DNA from: Archilochus colubris
Taxonomy: Eukaryota > Chordata > Aves > Apodiformes > Trochilidae
Direction: 5' to 3'
Assembly: GCA_023079485.1 (NCBI GenBank)
Contig: CM041084.1
Span: forward strand, 103,210,467 to 103,274,466
Length of the DNA stretch: 64,000 nucleotides
Positions 36,921 to 48,310 of the stretch are shown here, one piece after another. The first letter of the stretch is position 1, and each line of letters opens with the position of its first letter. The notes under the pieces were generated by a model, which saw only the letters and a program-made list of their open reading frames with translations, did not search any database and was not told the DNA's origin. Position numbers and translations under genes: made by a program.

Positions 36921-37030
36921 ACGTGCTTAGGGATATGGTTTAGTGATGGAGTTGGCTGTGCTATGTTAATGGTTGGACTTAATGATCTTAAAGGTCTTTT
37001 CCAACCAAAGTGATTCTACGATTCTCTGAT
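36921..37030 (+). mobile_element. CR1 LINE 3' end fragment, sense
   Basis: Landmarks are 'ATGGTTTAGTGATGGAGTTG', 'AATGGTTGGACTTAATGATC', 'AAAGGTCTTTTCCAACC' and a terminal ATTCTACGATTCTCTGA, a decayed 8-mer tail. It is only about 110 bases long, so it is heavily 5'-truncated and noncoding. Confidence 0.9.
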
Positions 37031-37787
37031 ACCTCCCCAATAACCACAGCCTGGTACAGACCTTCCACCTTTCAAGGTGGTAACCTTATACAGCATCCCT
37101 GCTCAACCTGGTGCCTCCTCTGAGCCCTATCCTGGTTTCCCAAGGAACATAGACACAACCTGAGTTACAGACCATCAGTTTCTGCTCAGTCCAGTGAGGC
37201 TCAGCAGCAAGCAGAGAGCTGTGGAAGTAGCAGCTCTGTGGGGACACCAGCTTGCGTTTCATCCTTGTGTGACAGGACCCCAGCAAGAAGGGACAGGAGG
37301 AAGGCAGAGGAGCCTGCAAATGGGGTCTGTGCAGAAGGAGGCACCAGGATGATCCTGAGATAAGGAAGGAGCACAGCAGAGGGCTGAAGCAGTGAGGTCC
37401 ACCTTTACAAGTCTTGGGAATTCATTGCACCCAAAAGTGGGATGGTGCTTAAGCTTTGTGTGGATCAAGCCCTCGGTTTTCCAACCTTGGCAGGCTCCTG
37501 CAAGGATGCCAGCTTCCTTGTGTCTCAGATAGTCTAGAATAATGCAACTTTGAACACAAGAGATTCAAATCTGTACAGTGTGTTGAAAGAGTTGTTGTGA
37601 CATGTTGCCTGTGGTGAGCAATTCCTAGCAAGTGGGAAGCCACAGTCTGTGGCAGATGTGGCCTCTGAGTGATCTTCAGGAGTAGCTCCGAGCTCGAGTG
37701 CATTGCAGTGATTACATCTTGAGGAAAAATTAAGCAGAAGTAGAAAGCTTCTCTTTACTATGGCAGGACCAGGGCCTGAAGTGGTTA

Positions 37788-37821
37788 TAAAGCCTTCAGT
37801 GAATTAAAGCCTTCAGTGAAA
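37788..37821 (+). repeat. Two-copy 17-bp tandem duplication
   Basis: TAAAGCCTTCAGTGAAT (37788-37804) is followed directly by TAAAGCCTTCAGTGAAA (37805-37821). Only the last base differs, so the duplication is recent. Confidence 0.9.
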
Positions 37822-38690
37822 CAAATATGTGGGTACTTTACCAGGAGGCTAGATCTATTTCTAAATCATGAGCTGCTTCTGTGAGAACAGCACCAGAAAC
37901 AACCCCTTCCAGTCTCTAACTATCTTTCCCTCCTGTGTGTCAGTCATGTACACCTCCAGCATTCCATCCATCGTCAAGATTCAGGAAAAAGAATTAAGTC
38001 CGGTCCAAGTTCCACTGTGAGCCAGAAACTGGAGAGGAAATTTGTATTGCACTTCAATCTAGGAAGACTGAAAGTACACACTTCACCTCTGAGTACTGTG
38101 GCAGCCCCCTTGCACTTACTGAACTGGACCAGTGGCACTAAGGTGTACAAAATCAATTCTGTACACATTTTTAATATCTCATTTCATTTCTTCAAAGCCT
38201 ATTTTGTCAAAACGCTGTGGAGTATTCATTAACTTTTCATGTCGATTTGCGTGACAGAATAGATATTTTGTATATACTTATTGCCTCTTGATATTTTTTC
38301 CAGTGTCACATTGCAGTGCAGTTGAAGCATTTTTAATTCAACCCCAAGTTTCCATCATTTTCTCAAGATAGAGCCAGAAATTTTAATTGCAGTCAAATTT
38401 CATGCCAGTTTGCTAATAGGAATAAGAGAATTGAAGCAGAGTTAAGTTAGACTTAACTTTAGTTTTGACCTATCTTTACCCAAGGGCTTTCTCCTTAAGC
38501 TTTTCCAGTTCTCTATATCATGTTATTAAGGAACATAATGCTTGTGAGTGGCTATATAAACATCCCCCCCCACAGTGTGAAACGAGGTGGCATGCAGAAC
38601 GTGTGGTTGAAGTTGTCAGCTAGAGATACTTCTCCACATGAAGAAATGGAAATCTTGGTGACATTCAGCTGTTTTCAATCTGCTGAAGCA

Positions 38691-38772
38691 TTTTGGTTTG
38701 GGTTTACTGTTGTGGTTTTGTTTGTTTTTTGGTTTTTTTGGGTTTCGTTTTAATTCTTTTGGGGTTTTGGTT
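38691..38772 (+). repeat. T/G-rich low-complexity tract
   Basis: About 80 bases dominated by T runs and GG/GGG runs, with a few A and C. It is a smaller relative, in composition, of the tract at 9634-10173. Confidence 0.85.
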
Positions 38773-39569
38773 AAATTAAAAAGATGACAGACACCTTATA
38801 ACTTCTCTATAGAATTTATAGTAGATGTTTGTGTCTGTAATTGATACATCACACAGCTATGCTACAGTAAGTAGCTTAAGATGAGTTTTTGTGTGCATGC
38901 TGTAAGACTTGGAGTCTGGCATTGCAGGTCCCTTCTCTGTATGTCCCCTCACTGAGACATTCTGTGAATGCAGTGAAAGCTGCAGCACCCCCATTGGATG
39001 CTGTCACCCTTTCAAAATATTCTTGAGTGAAATGAGGCAAGGAGGCAGTCTTGGGATTCTTGATGTTTCTTGACATCTCACTGAGACTTTAAAAGAACTT
39101 TTTAATTTGTTGAAACTCTTAGTTTAAAAAAAAAAAAATTAGAGATGAATCACTGCTGAAATTATTCACTGAAAAGAAAAAAAAAACACGGGGCTCTGTT
39201 TTGGCTCAAAATAGTGAAAATTACATGCACAGATTTTCAAGAGGGTTAAGAATAATATGAAGCTATTTCCCCTTTTTGCACAAAGAAAAACCAATATACC
39301 TTAGCCTTTGCTCCAGAATGGCAAAGGTCTTGATTTGATACTGAGAATTTTCTCTTTGGTAGGGTAAGGAGGAGCAGTTGTGAGCTGGCTAGTGGCTGTA
39401 GAATCAGACTTTTAAATGGCTTTCCTGAACACTGAAAATATTGAGCATAGCTGCTATCTCAGCATAGTTGTCGCATGGCATGAGCTGCATCTGAGGCTCA
39501 GAATGTGAGTGGAAGCTTAGTCCTGCATCTGACAGCTTCATGTCCCGCAAAAAGCAGGCTTAACTTGAG

Positions 39570-39598
39570 CATCCTGTAGTGATGCTCATTGCAGGATG
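39570..39598 (+). repeat. Small hairpin, 7-bp arms
   Basis: CATCCTG (39570-39576) pairs with CAGGATG (39592-39598). It lies immediately upstream of a stronger hairpin. Confidence 0.6.
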
Positions 39599-39601
39599 AG
39601 T

Positions 39602-39649
39602 GAGGAGGAGTGTATTATAGCATAAAAATGCTATAATACAATGCTCCTC
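39602..39649 (+). repeat. Hairpin with perfect 13-bp arms plus outer stem
   Basis: TGTATTATAGCAT (39611-39623) and ATGCTATAATACA (39628-39640) are perfect reverse complements around an AAAA loop. Outside a symmetric 3x3 internal loop (39608-39610 and 39641-39643) a further GAGGAG/CTCCTC stem pairs 39602-39607 with 39644-39649. The whole is a 48-nt fold. It is not part of a repeat that I recognise. It could be a DNA-transposon remnant tip, a small structured RNA or a chance palindrome. Confidence 0.88.
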
Positions 39650-40970
39650 TGGTCATTTAAGTAGAAAGACCCCGGAGGACTTTCTCTGCACAGTAATATT
39701 TGAAAAGCAGGCTTTGGTCTCAGGAGGATATCATCCTTCCACGTTACCAATCAATCAGCATGTTTCATTTTCAGATGCAAAGGCATTTGCCCAAGACCAC
39801 TGCCATCTCTTCCTGACCCTTCATTTCTTTTCACAACGCATTACAATTGTAAAAGGATGCACCTTTGAAGTTGTCTACACAGGAAAGTGAAAGCCTTTTT
39901 ATTCCCCTGAATAAGAGTAACCACATGAGGACTTAACATGCTTTAATTCACATGCAACATGCTTCATGTGTCTAATTGATTTATCTTAGCTTTCCCACGT
40001 GCCCTCACAGAGACATGCCTCAGTGCAGCTTAAAAGGAGGGAGTGCAGCCTTATGGCTGAAAAGCTGATGGTAAGTAATTAAACCTAGCAGCAGCAAGAA
40101 CCCCTGAGACAAAATCTTTGGCAGTTTTCTACACCATGTAGTGAGCTTGGGTCACCAAGGGCCTGTAAATAGCATCATAATGACTGGTTCCTCAGCAGGG
40201 ATAAACATGTGCTTTGAGTTTTCTAAATGATTCAGAGACGTGCTGTGAGATAACTACTGATAACAAGCAGATGTGAAGTTTGCTTTTCAAGACAGGGAGA
40301 CCAAGGGGGGGGGGAAGTCGATTTTGGCTTATGGTGCCCTCAGAAAGCCTGATACTGGAAGATCATTGAAGCTTTGAGCTTTTTGCAGGGGAGGAACTCA
40401 GCTGTGTCCAATGGAGGTAATGCTGTTTTAAACCAGTTCTTGTGAGGGCTAGGGGGATGCTATAGGCAAAGCTTTTTGTGAGTTTGAACCTGAAGGCAAA
40501 AGTGAAACATTATTTTGCAAGATTAGGCTTATTCTATAATTTTAAAATCCATTTTACCTTATGGCAGTATCTTTCCAAAAGCTCTCTCAAAGCTTGCATC
40601 TGTGTAAGACTTTTTCAATTTAAATAGTGCCTAAGTGTTGAAGGATGCATTTCATCACACCAGACAGCAGGATGCAAAACAAAGGTGCTGAGTTCATGGG
40701 TCCATGCTACTGCAGCAGTGCTGCTTAGCACCATAGTTGCTGTAATTCTGGGGTGATGTGAGCCCAGCCAGGGACAGAGTCAGTGTTAACTTGGGGCTCT
40801 CAGCACTGTTGCACGTTAGCAGGACAGATAGACGAGCAGTCCTGTAGGATGATGCATTTGCAAGGTCTCAAAGGAAATCTGTTAACCTCCTGAGTCAAAG
40901 GTTCTTACCAACAGGTCTTCTTTCTCAGCGAGGTTTGGAGTTTTGCTAGTGTTGTACAAGTAAATAAAAG

Positions 40971-41038
40971 AAATTATTTATTTTATATTATAAATTATTA
41001 TAAAATTATAAATTATTATAAAATAAATTATTTAAAAA
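40971..41038 (+). repeat. 68-nt A/T-only palindromic block
   Basis: No G or C occurs from 40971 to 41038. The arms 40971-40987 and 41017-41033 are reverse complements with one mismatch, and the inside contains a TATAAATTATTATAAAATTA-like internal duplication. It is a likely cruciform or DNA-unwinding element by composition. Confidence 0.88.
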
Positions 41039-42189
41039 GCCCAACATATCAGTATTTTTCTCTATTACAAGAATTCCCAGCAAACTGAAAGGTGAGGTGA
41101 AAGGTCATTCTGTGCTCAAGCAGACTGTGAATCATCTAACTAAATGTTAAAAATGTCACAGAAAAGTGACTGTAGACCTCACCTATCCACAATGACTCCT
41201 ATGCAGTGTGGAAGCTCTGATGCTGGAATAGTTGTGGGGATGTTGTGGGTTTGGTTTTTGTTTTTTTTTTTGAAAAAGCAATTCTGTGTACTGTTTAGGA
41301 GTTTCCTTTTAAATGTCATACTCTAATGCCTCACAATACTATGAAAAAACCTTTCTCCTAAAACAGCAAAGGAAAAGGAAAAGTTTCCTCCTGTTCATTT
41401 TTGAGGGGCCAGAGAGGGAAAGAAATGAAAAGGCATCACCAACCATATGGGGGTTCAATTGCTATATGTGTCTGGTGCCTCTCTGAGTTCCTGCTTTGGC
41501 CCTGATTTCCCAGCAGAAATGCAGTGATTCCTCCTGAGCAATGCCCATCAGTCTGTACTGTGGTGGTAGCACTCTGTTTTTATGTCTGAACCTCCAAGTG
41601 CCCTGGTGGGGGCAGGTACACACTACCCATATAGGAGCTTGCTTTTGGTGTGAGGGTGGAAGGAGCCAATGAGTTTTACAGGCTTGGAGACTCCAGCACA
41701 GTGGGGCTCTGGCAACATCTGAATCCTGCATGCCCAGTCTGAATGTGACCAGCCTGACCCACCTGGCTTTGCAAATATAAGTCCCAGCTCAAGGCCAATT
41801 ACTAAATGTGAGGGAGAGGTATCCAGGGAGGCTGCTAGTGCAACAGGAAAACTGGATTAACATCTCTTCAAATGAACAAAGGGAACAAGCACAACATATT
41901 ATTAATATTTTCATTTCTGATCGCTTTGAACCCAAGGAATCCAGCATGGCTCAGGCAGCCTCTGTGCCCTTAGGGAGTCTTTTTTCACAGACATCCATGT
42001 GGTATCTATATGTTTGCTTTTGCAGATGAGTCTGTGTGCTATAAGCGCAGCTGTTGCAAGATCCCCTCTTCAGCCTCTCCATCTGAACAGTTATTCATTT
42101 TTATAACCATACAGTTTGGTGCAATTACCTGTTTTCAAGAGCTTAGGGTGCTTAAGAAATGCATAGGCTTGTAACTTTGCAACTAAAGG

Positions 42190-42780
42190 GGGCCATTATG
42201 GTCATGCAGCTTGATCTTTTGCATAATAGAAGAAAGTAATTGCTGAATGATGCACATAGCTTTTTTTTTTTTTTTTTTTTTTTTGGATCTAAGGCATATC
42301 TTTTACAAAGACATCCAGTCTTGGTTTTAAAACTACATGTGACAGAGAGAATCCATTACGTGGGTTTTTTCCACTGTTTCCCATTGTTAATCATCTTCTC
42401 TGATAAAAATCATCAACATGTCTTCTAGGAATATGCTTAGCTTCACTGTCAACTACACTGGCTCTTATCATGACTGTTTACTAGAAAGCCCTGTATTATC
42501 AGAAAGAGTCTTATTTATGAATAAAACATGAAGGAGTCATCTTAGCTTTGTCATTGATAAACTCAGTAAAACGAGGTTCTTTAGCCCCTCATTTTAACGC
42601 AGGTTTTTATCAACCTTTCATCTGTACTGTCCAAGTCAGTGCTGCATTTCAGTTTTTAGATGAGTGGATGGAAAAATTACACACATTATTACAGTAGCCT
42701 CACCAGATGCAGTTATACTACATCTCTGATCTTGCTTATTCTTACAACTATTGCATTTACTCTCTCCTCAGTTACAAGGT
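42190..42780 (-). mobile_element. Ancient CR1/L3-like LINE copy, antisense
   Basis: On the + strand this matches, with much decay, the reverse complement of the 3' part of an old amniote CR1-type LINE. Landmarks are 'GGGGCCATTATGGTCATGCA', 'CTAAGGCATATCTTTTACAA', 'GACATCCAGTCTTGGTTTTA', 'GAGAATCCATTACG', and further on 'CCTCACCAGATGCAGTTATA', which corresponds to the 'rated as tracked in SALV-P' coding stretch of ORF2. A 24-base poly-T run (42261-42284) interrupts it. The right edge is uncertain. Another copy of the same family lies at 50240. Confidence 0.7.
42261..42284 (+). repeat. Poly-T run, 24 nt, inside old LINE
   Basis: Uninterrupted T run within the ancient CR1-like copy. It replaces the position where the related copy at 50240 has a much shorter T run (50307-50315), so it expanded after insertion. 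Confidence 0.9.
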
Positions 42781-44561
42781 TTCCTATTGTAAAGCTCTGG
42801 TAGTCACCCACACTGCCTTCACCCACTTTCTGAAACACAGAAGTGACTGGGCTCTTGGGTTTTATATTTAGTTGACAATATTTAGGAAAAACAATGCTGG
42901 CTGAGTGAAATCGGTTGCCCCATAGTCCAGTTGTTTTGTAGATCTGACTCATCCATACTTAAAAAGTTCAAATCCTCGGGTGGGGTTTTCAGCCATGACC
43001 ACAGCTCACCAGGCTGTGGTGAGCCCTGTGAGGCATCCACCACAACTGCCAGATATTTTGAGCTACACAGACAGATCCTCTCTATCCTCACACATCTCTT
43101 TGGAGATTTCAAAATCATCCATTTGAAAGGATGTGGTGCTAAACAGGGGTTTCCCATCAGGCTCTTTCTGGCTGGGCGCCTCTTTGATGTGTTCTCTTTC
43201 AATGGCCAGGTGGGCTGGAGGTCAGTACAAAAGCTCTTCTGACAACTGCAGCCTTCAGATAACGAGTTTATCAGTGCAGTGATAACTGTCTTTTGGTATA
43301 CCCTCAACATCTGTTTCTGTCACAGCCTCTTTACATGACATGATGTGATTTGGGGAAAGCAGATATTCTTCTGAGCCTTTGTTGGAAGTGGTATTGCCAT
43401 GGAAATGGGTGGATTTCTTTGCCTCCTGCTGTTCTGGGAACTGGGGGTAGAGGGGTGTTGGGGGACTCAGGAGTTATTTTTAACAAATTCTGTTCTGTAG
43501 TGTTTCAAAAGACTGTCAAGACTCCAGTCAGTGCAGCTGTAATATTATATTCACCAAGTCATTTATAATACACTTTAGCCTGCATTGTTCAAACTGTAAC
43601 ATATTCAGTTATTCCCTGCCCAGAATTGCTTCCAGGTTAGGGACAGGAATATGAGAAAATCCAGAATGTGTCCAGAAGCTGATGCCTGTACAACCACTGG
43701 ATCTCAAGGACAATGCAGACTTCTGAAGAGGAGTGGGGAGGAAGGAGAAGGTGGTGGAACAGGGCTGGAGCTCTGTGGGTCTCATAGGAGGAGAGAAGAC
43801 CCAACTTCCTGCAGTGTGTCAGACGTTTTACAAGTGAAAGATGGGGAGAAAAAGGCCAGAGTGTGAGAAGAAACATATAAGGAGAGGGAGGATGTCAGAG
43901 AACAAACCTCTGGGGCTACTGACAGGCCCATGTGTGTGTTCCAGAGACGGGGAAGTTGGGACATAGCAGAGGGATGCAGAAAATATGATGAAGTTGGATG
44001 AAGGAGAGGAAGTTAGCAGCTGCCATGGAGCTCTTCTGAAGGAAGTCAGAAAGAAATACAAGGAATTTGGTGTTGAGGGGATTTTAATTGATGAGTCAAG
44101 AGGTGGCCAACGTGGGTGGCAAAATTCTAGCAGAAACACCATGGGGAAAGCCTGTTGTTGAAACTTAAAAAAACGAACCTTTAAGATTCAATGACAGCTT
44201 CAGCCTGAGTTAAAAATCTGAGATTTTTCCATAAAGCAACATGGAATGAACCACTGACATGCTCTCTTTTCAAACAACATGGAAGAATTAACATGTTGTA
44301 TGGACCCATAGGAAGGATTTCTGGAGGTTTTAATCTCATGTTGCACAAGGATTTAGCTGTTATTGGGAGAACTGGAATTGCTGCACAGGTGAGAAACACC
44401 CTGCACAGACAGGTGAGATACCAGTAGTAGGGATGTGTAATATCTATGTTATGGTTATGTGTATTTATATGTTCATAAAGGGAAATTAGCTGGTACTGTC
44501 AGTAAAGTGTCAGAGATCTGCAGAGCTCTCAGGATGTTTTTGAGGAGAAAGATAGGGATGT
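42781..44561. other. Noncoding stretch, no gene recognised
   Basis: No repeat family is seen beyond the decayed edge of the old LINE. A small perfect 8-bp hairpin (43004-43011 with 43017-43024) and a 142-codon minus-strand frame (42882-43310) without any recognisable domain are present. Confidence 0.5.
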
Positions 44562-44568
44562 GTGAAGA
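44562..44568 (+). repeat. Possible target-site duplication, left copy
   Basis: GTGAAGA here is repeated at 45370-45376, immediately outside the CR1 copy at 44569-45369. CR1 rarely leaves clear target-site duplications, so a 7-base match may be chance. Confidence 0.35.
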
Positions 44569-45369
44569 CAGAATCACAGAATGGCTTAGGTTGGAAGAGA
44601 CCTCCAAGATCACCCAGTCCAATCTTTGACCAACACCCTAATTTAACTACCAAACCATGTCCCTAAGAACCAGGTCCAAATGCCTTTTAAATACTTCCAG
44701 GGATGGTGACTCCACCACAGTCCTGGGCAGGACATTCCAATGCCTGACCACCCCCTCAGTGAAAAAATATTTCCTAACAACTTGCCTAAACGTCCCCTGG
44801 CCCAGCTTCCATCCATTTCCTCTGGTCCTATCAGAGTTCCCTAAGGAGCAGAGGCTGTTTCCCTCCTCTCTCCAACCTCCCTTGAGGCAGCTGAAGAGAG
44901 CCATGAGGTCTCCTCTCACCTCCTCTTCTCCAGACTGAACATCCCCAGCTCCCTCAGCTTCTCCTCACAGGACTTGTGCTCCAGGCCCTTCAGGAGCTTC
45001 CTTGCCCTTCTCTGGACACGCTCCAGCACTTCTCTGTCCCTCTTACAGCGAGGTGTCCAGAACTGAACACAGGACTCAAGATGTGGCCTCACCAGAGCTG
45101 AGTACAGAGGGACCATCACCTCCCTATTCCTGCTGGCCACGGAGTTCCTAATACAAGCCAGGATGCCATTGGCCTTCTTGGCCACCTGTGCACACTGCTG
45201 ACTCGTATTAAGTCACCATCAACCAACACCCCCAGGTCGCTTTCCACCTTACAGCTCTCTAACCACACTTCCCCAAGTCTGGGGTTGTTCTGACCCAGGT
45301 GCAAGACCTGGCATTTGGCCTTGTTAATCTCATGCAATTAACCTTGGCCCATTGGTCCAACCTGCAAGA
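44569..45369 (-). mobile_element. CR1 LINE 3' portion, antisense, 0.8 kb
   Basis: This is the best-preserved CR1 in coding terms. On the minus strand it runs from the end of the reverse transcriptase palm/thumb (region '[17 protein letters not shown]'), through '[17 protein letters not shown]', '[17 protein letters not shown]' and '[11 protein letters not shown]', to the ORF2 end '[18 protein letters not shown]'. A 3' UTR then ends in CATTCTGTGATTCTG at 44569. The element is 5'-truncated, losing the endonuclease and the catalytic part of RT. The reading frame is broken by frameshifts near 44917 and 45190. It is flanked by a 7-base direct repeat. Confidence 0.97.
44647..45337 (-). pseudogene. 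CR1 ORF2 remnant (reverse transcriptase C-terminal part)
   Basis: Three overlapping minus-strand frames together cover the C-terminal third of CR1 ORF2: 45116-45337, 44916-45185 and 44647-44919. The middle and last frames overlap by four bases, showing a single-base-type frameshift right after the SLEKRR motif. The RT active-site motifs lie upstream of the truncation point and are absent. The natural ORF2 stop is retained after DMVW at 44647. It is a nonfunctional relic of a mobile element, not a host gene. Confidence 0.9.
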
Positions 45370-45376
45370 GTGAAGA
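45370..45376 (+). repeat. Possible target-site duplication, right copy
   Basis: GTGAAGA, matching 44562-44568 on the other side of the CR1 copy. Confidence 0.35.
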
Positions 45377-48310
45377 TAACTGAATCATGAGTTATTGCAC
45401 CACATGTGAATTAGTCAATTTTTACCTCATCTGGATAAAACTCAAAGTCTGTTTTCAGAGGGGTTATTTAGCCCAGCCTAGTTCCTATCCCTCTGGAGTC
45501 TACTGAACTGAGTAAGTAAATTAGAAGAGGGGCCTGGTACTGGCATAGCAGGGAAGCTGGATCAAGATGGAGGCACGTGAGCTGGTATTACATGATTCTT
45601 CTAAGTCTCACTTTCGTAAGTATTCACTTAGCTATATGATGTGCTGTTAATTATGAGGCATTCTCAATGCAGATAACTTGCTCAAGCTGTTAGGCTTCAT
45701 ATTTTTCTCACATAAAAGGCACATAAAAGAGGAGGATAGTGTAGATACAGGAGGCTTTACAACAGTGCATGATGATCTTGTAGAGAGACTCTATTTTGCA
45801 TTAATTTCTCCTAGGAACATTATTCCCTACAGCCCAGACTTTATATTTCATGTTTTCAGAGTCCCTGAAGATGTTCCTAGAAGAAGTACCTAGACAGGGA
45901 ACCAGGAAGGACTATATAAAGATTGGGTCCTGGGAAGATAGGAGATGATTTTGAACATAATTGTTGTTCTGTACTGTTGACCTATTTTTTAAGTCCTTTT
46001 AGATAATACCACGCCAAAGCCAGAGCTTTGGGACGTGGCTTCTACAGTTCATTTCAACAAGAATACTTTAAATGCTTCAGGTGCTGTTCCGTTTTCTCTT
46101 CTGCCAATCTAGATCTAGAGTTACTGCCCTGGTTTTGCATTGATGTAAGACCTGAGAATACAGGAAAGCATAGTAAAAAATTCTCAGAAAATGTGTCAGA
46201 ATACTGTAGATCTGGTGAATTTGACATGTGATAGGGTTGAAAATTGGGTTATACCAAAAAACAATTTTGAGGCAAAATATTTATTAGTAGAGAATTTTGT
46301 GTTGGAGAAATGTCAACATTATAGACAAAAAAAATTTTAAAAGTCTGTTTTCTGTTCTGTGGTTGCTGAATCACAGCTTTTTTTTCTCATTGAATTCAGT
46401 GTTTGTCCCAAACACATTGGTTTCTTTTCCCAGAGCTTTTTTTCATTGTCTGTTCCACCAAAATCATGAATTCCAGTCACTGTGATTGACAAAAATAAGT
46501 AAGAAATTGGGGTTAATCTGCATGCAGTCTTCAAAACAGGGGCCTTGTCTACGAAGGCTCTTGCCAAATAGCAATGATAGACCAAATTTCAGAAGAGCTG
46601 AACCACCAGAAACTTCAGTTAACCTCCTCTTCGTGTATTTAATGCTAAACTGTGTCTTTGATGAATGGTCCCAGTTTCAATGAGTTGCCAGGTAATGTTG
46701 AAATGTAGGCTGTTTATTTAGTAACTCCCCTGAACCTGGAAGTGCTTTACATTCTTGTGGGGCAAGAGCATCTCTTTTTCATATTCCACACAGAGTCAAA
46801 CAGTGTGTCAATACTGAGGAAATGTTTGTTTTGGTGACCAGCATGTCAGAGGAAGACACATTTGAAAAACTGTAATGAGGGCAGAACCAGAAAAACCCAC
46901 TAATTTACACATTTCGTATTTTTACCAGCAGTGGTGTTTTGAGTTAGATATCCTGAAACTGTGTAATAAAACGTATCTAAATAATCTGTTCACTTGAAAG
47001 TCACAATATATTAATTGTGTCACCAAACAATTGCAGATTTAGGGACAAATTCTGCTGATTTTCAAGTGCCTTCAGCTGCAAGTAAGTCAGTGCATCTGCA
47101 TGGCCATGTGAATACCACACTTGATTTTTGAGGTGTATTTACAATACAGAAAGTGATCTTAAATCACAGTAATAATATTTCAAAGCTGAGTTCCAGTCTG
47201 CAATAGCTGCTAAGCAAATTCAATGTTATTTAATCTCGATTAAACAAAATAAAAATATGGATTTTAGAAGCAGTGCCTTTAGTAGTTGTCCTGTGGAACT
47301 GAAGGATGGGCTGTCCTCCTCTATTTTAAAAAGAGGTGAAAAGATAGGAATGAGCAGCAATCAACACAACAAATTTTCATCCAAGGTTTATCTGTGTGAT
47401 GACATTAGCTCTGTGAGTTTCCACTGAAGCACGTGCAAATATAATGTGGCTTTGCTACTGAAAGAAAGTAAAATAGATTCATCTGCAACTTCTCTTGAAG
47501 ATCGAGTGAGCCAGTGGGAACTGGCACTGAATCCAAACACTGAGCCTTGCTGCAAATCCAAAGCAATGTTTTTCACTTTGTAAAACTGCCAGGTACTATT
47601 CAGATAAGTTAAGAAGACACAGGCCCTCAGTCTTCCTTTTTGCAACACATTAAGCATCCTCATTGAAATGCAGCACTGTTAATTTTCGAGACACCCGCAG
47701 TACTACAGTGGCATTTTGTCTGCTAATAAGTGTCACGCTGGATAATATAGTATGTCTGGCCACTCAGACTTTCACATTTTGCTACCTACTAGATGAAAAA
47801 TATGGAAAAACACCCCAACAAAACAGTAATAGACCTGCAGCCTGCAGAAGAACTCTGCATGAGTGTGAGCATCGATGGAGCACGTGGCCCTGAAGCGGAG
47901 GTGGCCACACGCTCTCTGCAGTGACTCCCCCCTTCAGTGACAGAGTCGCTGCCGTGCTGCAGATTCCCAAAAGTGCCCTTACCCCTTCTGCTGGCACAGC
48001 AGAGTCATGGCTGGAAGGAGAGCACAGCCACCCCCAGCTGTGACTAACGTGGGGAATGAGTCAAGTTACAGCTCAGAGGGAGGCGGATTTCTTGGCTGTA
48101 AAAGACTGATGTGTTGATTATTCCTTATGCCAAGAGAAGCTGGCAAAAAAAAACCCAAACGTTTTTGTCTCTGTTCTCTTGCGAGTTGCAGGAGCCATCC
48201 CAACAGATGCAATGAAAGAAATGTTTGTGAGAAAATAGGCTATGATGTGTGAGCCTTCATGCACAGTTTTCCTGTACTTATAGCAAATCTCCAATATTTG
48301 GTTTATTATA
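45377..48310. other. Noncoding stretch, no gene recognised
   Basis: AT-rich sequence with short frames only (none above 91 codons) and no repeats identified. A small A/C-only run (AAAAAAAAACCCAAAC, about 48147) lies near the right edge. Confidence 0.5.

Larger units (their letters stand above)
37031..42189. other. Noncoding stretch, no gene recognised
   Basis: Contains a 17-bp tandem duplication (37788), a G/T-rich tract (38691), two adjacent hairpins (39570-39649), an AT-only palindromic block (40971-41038) and an exon-like segment (40011-40070, see findings). No transposon is recognised. Confidence 0.5.

Noticed and set aside
43004..43024. 8-bp hairpin GCTCACCA / TGGTGAGC
   Set aside because: Perfect but short. 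Several such palindromes are expected by chance in 64 kb.
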